NCBI RefSeq assembly: GCF_030272615.1
Contig: NC_081410.1
Span: 255,921,533-255,985,532 of the forward strand
Reading direction: 5' to 3'
DNA: 64,000 nucleotides
Origin: Cryptomeria japonica
Taxonomy: Eukaryota; Streptophyta; Pinopsida; Cupressales; Cupressaceae
The notes below the pieces were generated by a model, which saw nothing but the letters and a program-made list of their open reading frames with translations, was not told the DNA's origin and ran no database searches. Positions within the stretch are counted from its first letter, which is position 1. Every line of letters starts with the position of its first letter. Positions 57,129-64,000 of this stretch are shown in pieces. Position numbers and translations under genes: made by a program.

Positions 57129-60100
57129 TACTAAAAACACTAGACTATCCCCTAAAAGGTTGTTGATTCATAGAAGGCCTAGCTTGATAGACCTATAGTC
57201 TCTCATACCTAAAATATCCATGTGTCTATGATGGTCACATGTGACTACCCTATGGCCCCTACTATGCTCTAGACCTTTGTCCCTAATATTGATACTATTG
57301 GGTTTTTCTTTGAAATCCTATAGTAAGTCTAAATTCTCCTTTGAAGGATAGGAAGGCCTATGGACACTTTAGTCCCTTGATCAAGGTTACAAACTTCTCT
57401 CATGCCTCTTGTGTCCTCCCATGTACCTCCTTTTCCATAAGATACTTTTCCATAGCAACCCTAAAGTCATTTGGATTGGCCATGTGTAGGAAAATTGAAA
57501 TTTTGGGCTTTCCACCCCTAATGAAATAATTGACAAGTAACTTGTCTTGAATGTAATCTACAAACTAAAAGAACTCCAAAAACTAACTCTCATGTTGAGC
57601 CACTATGAAACCTCATTATGTAAATTGTGAAACTCATCTATGCATCTCTGTCAAAAATATTTTGAAATAGAACACACATTGAAGCCTGACTACCGACTAC
57701 CAACTGTTTAGATTAAAGTCGTACCCAACTTAAAAAACCAAAAACTATATACGGACTCATGAATATATTTCTACTTACATAATATCAACCAATCCAAAAC
57801 AAGAATTACCTAGGTACTTAACTTCTAAAAACATCACTTGAGATATGTAGATCCGTAAACCAATTGTACGAAAGTTTGGAAGACTAAAATACCTAAAGAA
57901 AGAAAGCCCAGAACAGAGTATATTTTGTTTTTGTCTTTTCAACAAGATATGAAGAACATTAAATTCAAACTATTGAACTTCTGCATCCACAAGAAACTTA
58001 AAAGAAAACCTAGCTCACAATTTAAATTGAATACAACATAGACAACAAATTAAAGAATTTGAAACATCTTATATAATTTGGCGGATAATCAAATGAGACC
58101 TCTGAATGAATTGGTTGATTACCCCTACCTTTTTTCTTCAACTAAATCTTGGTGGCACTGCCCACCCCCGACTATGGAGGCCCTATCTACCTATCCTGGG
58201 TGACCTCAATCCAAAATGTTTTGTTTCCCTCCTTGTAATGCCCGGCCAATGTCTTTGTGGATGCCAGAGGTTGACGGGATGAAGTATAGGCAGGATTAAT
58301 GATTTATCAAATGACTTGCTCTTTTGTTTGTTTTTTTAAGTAATGTCTGCAGTCGTCGGAATTTTGACGAACACGGGCACTTTTTCTCAAAAACCACAAA
58401 TTTCATTGCCAATTCCTTCTCCTTCGAAACCAAATGTGGAATTATCGTCGGAATTCCGATGAATTCGGGAATTTTTTCAAAAAAAAATCAAATTTGGTCA
58501 CAATATACCTTCTCTGTCGGAAACCTCCATCAGAATTTTAGGCCAAATGTATTAGTGTATCAATCCATTCACAATGGCATACCCTTACGGTACTAGCCCG
58601 CCCTTATCATATAATGGATAAGATTTTAAAAATTTCTAGATTTGAGAAATGTAGGTACATATTTTATGTACTAAATGTAATATTTCTTGTCTTGAATTTT
58701 GTTGGTGTCCCAGTTTTGTTGTGATTCGTTGATATATGTCATTTGTCTTATGTTTTTATTCTTCTCTAGACTTTGTCACTCATGTTTTAACTAGAGATTG
58801 TAGGTCCATTTTGAACCCTTGTACAAGTTTTCATCCCCAAATAGAGTCGATTGTTATCTCATGTTTTGTAAAATCCATAGGTTTTAATCACTATGTGAGT
58901 TTCTTAAGTATTTTTTAGGTTTCAAACCTTGATTCAAAACTTATCAAAAAGGAACCAATTTCAAAAACCACTTTAAAACCAAATTTTGTCTTCTACAAGT
59001 GTATTTGCCTCAATTGTCAAGTTTCAAACCATAAGTCACGACCTTGTCAGAGTCAATATGAGTTTTCATAACCACTTCATATCTTGATCAACATCATGCT
59101 TGTCATGTTATTTGTTCTTTATGTTTGTTCTTGCAACATACTTTCGAAAGACTTAAAGGTTATTCAAAGAGCTACAACTTTGTTTTGAAACTAAGGTCGA
59201 TGTCCAAAATGGTTGCTGAAATCAAGTCAAAGGCCAAAAATTAAACAAAGTCTTTAGAGACCAATGAGTGGGAGGTTATGAAGTTTCAAACTTTATATAT
59301 AGACCCAATGTGGTATTGAAAACCACCTCCCTCTCAACAATCATACAATGCCAAAGGCCAAATTTAATGAGCGGAAAGTAAATTGGGTTTCAAAACCTAG
59401 TACATTTGCCAAAGGGTTCAAAATTGAGTTTATCTGCCAATCATATTGTTCTATAAGGTGTATGCATGGAATAAATGTGAAAGGACTTAAGCCACCACTT
59501 ACATTAAGGATATTTCAAAGGATTGTATGAACAAATTTAATGTGCATTAGAAAACATAAAATTCTCTAATATATGCACTCTAATGGGAATCATTGACATT
59601 CTAAGTTAAAGGGCACTCAAAGTTTGAATACTAGAGGTAATCTAAGAAGAAAGAGTTTTCATAATGACAACCATTTGGGGATATAGCTCATTTTATAGTA
59701 AGGACTACAATCCTTTACAATTATAGTACATATTGAGAAATCGCCATAGTGTAAAACTATGTTATTGGTACTAGTCAGAGCTTGTTAGTCAAATTGCTCA
59801 TTTAAATTTTTATCTCTTCATAATATCTATTCTACAAACTTTCATTTGAAACAATGAGAATAAAATAACTAGGTTATGAAAATTTGATTGGCCTTTTGAG
59901 TTCAATAGCAAAAATTAAAGATACAAGGTTGGGACATGTAAACTTAATGAGTTTTGGAAAAGGGTAAATAGCCCTAAAAGACACCTTATTACTTAGTGGG
60001 TAATCAAGAGTGAACCAATGCAAGAAAACACCTTTCCTATAGCAATGTAATGTATAGACCTAGTGTTATAATGTATAAACCATTATAATCTTCACACCAG

Positions 60101-63100
60101 GGAAATAAGAACTACGAATGATAAAAAAAATCTCACTATTAATAGGGAAACTATTCTAACAATTTTAGGCATTCTGCCGCAGGAGAAATATGTGCATGTT
60201 GATATTCCTATCTCATAATCCACATTTAGTGAAAAGAAAACCGAATATAAAAATGTAATTGCAAGAAAAATTTTACTCATAACCAAAAGGGGAAGTTCTC
60301 AGTTGCCCAAGAATTTGGAGAGAACTCATTTCTCACGTGAAGTTGTTGATATCATGACACTATTGCACATGCTTAAAGGAAGCCAAGCGATGCATTTTTG
60401 GGAAGTTTTGATGTACTTATTCATCTAGATAATTATAGGGAGCACATAATATTTGAATTGGGTAAAAATTATTAGCATGCAATGATGATATTCTTTATGA
60501 GTCAAGAGTTTTACGTCTTTGTACCTTTTCTACTATTTCTCTTGCATGAAAAAATGACAAGGTTTAAACCACATGCCTTTGACTCAAGCCACATATATGA
60601 TTATTATCCCCAACTCTAATTGAGAAACAGTTACAAGCATTACAAAGTGAATTTGGTGTTCACCGTGAAGTTGGTTAGGGAGCTACAAGGAAACATAGCC
60701 CAAACAATGTCCTTGAAACCAAGACAATTGGTGAATGTATATGGCAATTATTTTATCTAGTTCATGAATTTTTCCTATATAATAATCAGATTATTTGATG
60801 ATAACCATGTGAATCTTATGTGGATGAAAACTTTGTGTTAATGGAATTATGCAGGCAAATCCATATAAGAATGCAACTTCAAATCTATCATCTTGACTCA
60901 TTTTGACGTGAAATTTGTCTTAAACCTTTAAAATATGCTATCTATTTATTCTATGGACATTACATTTTCTAAAAGTCCTTATAAAATTCGTGTATAAATT
61001 TTTAAAATCAAACTTTAAAAACTTATTTTAGTAGCCAGTTATTCATAAAAATAAATTGTTTTGGTCTAGGATACTTAATATTTCTTTAAATATTGTCAGC
61101 TTCTTTGAAAGGATTAGATAATTTTGCATTAATTATAGTACTATGTTGCATACTAATCAAAATATAAATTTTGTCTGAGATTTTTAGGATAGCTCTTTGT
61201 CTATGTGCATTGGGTTAAGATTTCACTCTTATATGTTATTAAGTCTATGTGTTTTTACATGTGGAATGGATTTCATAATTTTTGAGGATTATAGCCTTAT
61301 TTCTATTCAAATATTTTATTTCAAAGTTGATGTTCAAATACATGAATGTGTATGTAAATAATGGTTATCTTTAGTTACATGATATCATCTTTCTATCTCC
61401 TACTTTGAACATTTCAATCTATGTGTTGATGTTGTTTGTGGTTGGTAATTTAAAGTGTATTTGAATTCTAATTCATTGTTCATTGAAGTTATTCTTACTT
61501 GTTACATGGTGATGTGTGAGTGTTAGTTCCTTTCCTAATTTTTGGTTAAAAGCATACATCATTTTGTTTTTGTTTTTGTTCTTTAAAAGGGGGAAAAACC
61601 AATTGTCGGTCTTATATGGGAGTTGTACCATTCAATATTCAGAGAGAGATTAATGAATAATCTACCCAACTATTAGTTGCAAATTAGTCCTTAAGTTTGG
61701 GTATACAGAGTTAAGTTGAGAAGTAATTATTTAAAGGATAAATCTATTAACTAACACATTCCATAGTAAATAAAAATACTTATTTGACTAATTTGAATGC
61801 TTATCTTTATAGGATAACTCATACATAATTCACCACTACCCTTCTTTTAGACTTGTGTCCCAATGTTTCAACAATGACAAACAAACTCATAAACCATTTC
61901 AGGTATTTCCACTCCTTTTACTGTGCATGATCTTTGATGAATTTCATTTCACTGAAAAAATCTTTATTAATGGTACTATTATTATATTAAAATATCAGCC
62001 CATACTTTGAATTTACTATTATCAAACTCCATGTAACTTTGTCATTGACTATCACATGTTGTCATGACCAGCTTTGACTTCTATTCAATTTCTTTTGTCT
62101 ACTTAGTCTTTATGCAACCATCCCTTTGGATTTTGAATTTTCACTAGTGAATTTAGTTTTTGTAACTTGTCATTCCAATTTGGTTCCTTCCTCTTCTATC
62201 TATAACAACTAGGACATAATAAACCCAACACTAATGACTAACAAAATTTTAGCAAAATTGATTCTTATCAATGCTAAAATTTCCTTGTATTTGAGTGACC
62301 AATATAGATTAAAGTTTTGAAGATTTTGACTAGATCCATTTGTTGAACACAGAAATACAACTATGGGCCAAATAGATTTTGATTATTAGTAATGAAATTG
62401 CAGCATCTTCATCAATGATTAGTGATCCCAACTAAGAAATCCCTTAATAATATTGAAGATAGATACTAAAATGTTTGTTGACGCTTCTTGTGTAAATTTA
62501 CCCAAAATATTACCTTATTCAATGTTGGATTTATGCTACAAGAATTCAGAACTTCTAAAATTCATCCAAGATTCTAGAATTCTTCAACAATGATCAAATT
62601 ATTGATAGCACAAAGCATATTTTCAAGGAATCAAGGAGTGCCTTACAGAAAATGTAAAGAGAAAGGATGAAATTGCAACGTGAATTAAACCTCTAACAAA
62701 GCCCCAGAATCTTCCCTTCCACCATGCCACATGTACTCCTTGAAGCTTCTACCAACCCTCTAATGTGGTTGGACATAACAATATGGTGTTCTATGTGTGA
62801 AGATGAGGGAGACCTCTTCAATGTGACCAAACAAAAAGTCCAAATTTTTTTGCTACAATGTGGGAAGAGCTTTCAATGAACCTCTGAGCTTCCTATATCT
62901 AGCAACGTGGTACCCTTATGTGTTCAATCTTCTTCTTACCCTTTGCAACATGTTCCTTTCTTTCTGCAATGTGGATTTGAAATAATCCTCTTATAAATTG
63001 TAAAATTGGGGGCTTTGCAAATTCTCCACTTGGAAGGGAGGATTCACCAAGCTCAATTTTCACTTGGGGAGATTTTACATTCAAAAGAGGGGTATGAATC

Positions 63101-63200
63101 TACTAGATCAAATCCTAAATGATGCAAGGACTGAATACTAAGTAGATTGATTGTAATTGTAATGCAATTGACCCTCTTTTGTAAGTTGAGTAGTTGAATT
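57129..63200. other. 6-kb stretch without a supported feature
   Basis: Only short frames of 60-90 codons without domains. A GTCGGAATT(T/C)(T/C)GACGAA-like phrase is repeated at 58356 and 58448, with a related CTGTCGGAAACC at 58515. No LTR ends, tandem repeats or RNA genes were recognised. Confidence 0.5.
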
Positions 63201-64000
63201 TGTTGGCAATTGGCACTCATATGGTGGATTCTAATGCATGGATAGTGGATTAGGGTTGTCATTGATGGCAACTCTCCTTGGAAATCCTATCTGGTAGTCA
63301 TGGTTTTTGGTAACCGGTTGAGGAAATGGTCCGGTAATCTATCTCTGGTATTTCAAGTTAAGTAGAGCACTTTTGGTCAGAAATCTTTGTGGTGATTGCA
63401 GTGGTGAGATTCGTACATAGGATGATAGGGCCGACATGTAGAAACCATTTAGACTCTATTTGGTTGATCCGCATATTTTTTGGTGATCCGGTCTAAGCCA
63501 ACACTTGGTTACACGTTACATTGCATATTCTGGTTGGCCAACTTGATGGATATTTTATTGTGATTGCGGATATATATGATCGATGTAGAAGATTATTTTG
63601 ATGGATGGTATGAGCAAGTAGTGATCGCGTAACCCGTTTAGCATAGTTTCACATGTGCATTCTTGATCTGGTAGCTAACTAAGAAGCATAATAGAGTGGA
63701 GTTACAGAGGTGTTACGGTCAAAATTTTTGCACATAACCAGAACTCATCTAGGCATTGTTTGATGCTATTTTGGAGTTCAATCATTGTAGTTCTCATTGT
63801 AAATGATATGAAGGTCAGTGAGACTTCCATATTGTAATCTGAGCAGTCAGCTCTAGGCAGTGAGCCTGAATGCATGTGCATTCCCTTTTTGTAATATTTA
63901 TGTACTCTTGATTACAATATATGAATATTGTGGGTTCCAATCCCACCATGGTTTTCGCCTTTCCAGTTTTCCACATAAAAATCTTGGTGTTATGATTTTG
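63201..64000 (+). repeat. start of another copia-type LTR, cut by the window edge
   Basis: Begins TGTTGGCAATTGGCACTC. Towards its end it reads GTGGGTTCCAATCCCACCAT and GGTTTTCGCC, then TTCCACATAAAAATC and GGTGTTATGATTTTG. The same order of phrases (a GTGGG...TCCCAC pair, GGTTTTT-CC, TTTCCA(C/T), GTTATG) closes the LTRs of copia 1 and copia 2. The primer site would lie just outside the window. Confidence 0.6.

Noticed and set aside
1-64000. tRNA, rRNA or other RNA genes
   Set aside because: I saw no cloverleaf-capable sequence with A and B boxes or any rRNA segment; the Met-tRNA match at 5692 is a primer site only.

Overview
The window is nuclear DNA from a land plant with a large, repeat-filled genome. 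I found no convincing host gene. Almost everything recognisable is a transposable element: Ty1/copia elements primed by initiator-Met tRNA, Ty3/gypsy elements resembling the Tat group, a CACTA (En/Spm) transposase, and an antisense plant mobile domain gene carried by one gypsy element. Low GC, nested long elements and old decayed coding regions fit a gymnosperm-like genome, but the species cannot be fixed from the sequence.

Layout. 1-17142 is a minus-strand gypsy element (gypsy A). Its 5' LTR lies at 16157-17142, with leader, gag, protease, spacer and the first part of reverse transcriptase running leftward off the window. It is split by a complete copia element (copia 1, 2870-11879, TSD TTATC), whose own 5' LTR holds a solo LTR (3608-4887, TSD GAGCC): three nesting levels. 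17265-18262 is a GA-rich tract followed by a CT-rich tract. About 18296-27355 looks like one large DNA transposon with two convergent genes: a plus-strand transposase (18864-21782) and a minus-strand ten-exon gene (24421-27016). Tandem repeats lie between them, including a 359-bp satellite, and related short motifs occur in opposite orientation at the two ends. This is the most unusual part of the window. 29270-38267 is a second copia element (TSD TAGAA) with a rearranged 3' LTR. 38740-52675 is a CACTA TNP2 transposase pseudogene (minus strand) split by gypsy B (39386-51073, TSD ATAAC). Gypsy B is young by LTR similarity, has lost RT, RNase H and the integrase core, keeps a 414-codon open frame, and carries an antisense plant mobile domain gene. 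52676-63200 has tandem repeats, a pyrimidine-rich tract, a possible LINE-type zinc-finger remnant, a 463-bp duplication and long unassigned stretches. From 63201 another copia-type LTR runs off the right edge.

How it fits together. Judged by eye, LTR divergence is greatest in copia 2, less in copia 1 and least in gypsy B, so the window was built by successive insertions. Coding regions are broken mainly by stops that look like C-to-T (or G-to-A) changes, as expected for methylated, silenced elements. All domain calls come from reading translations by eye; no database search was possible.
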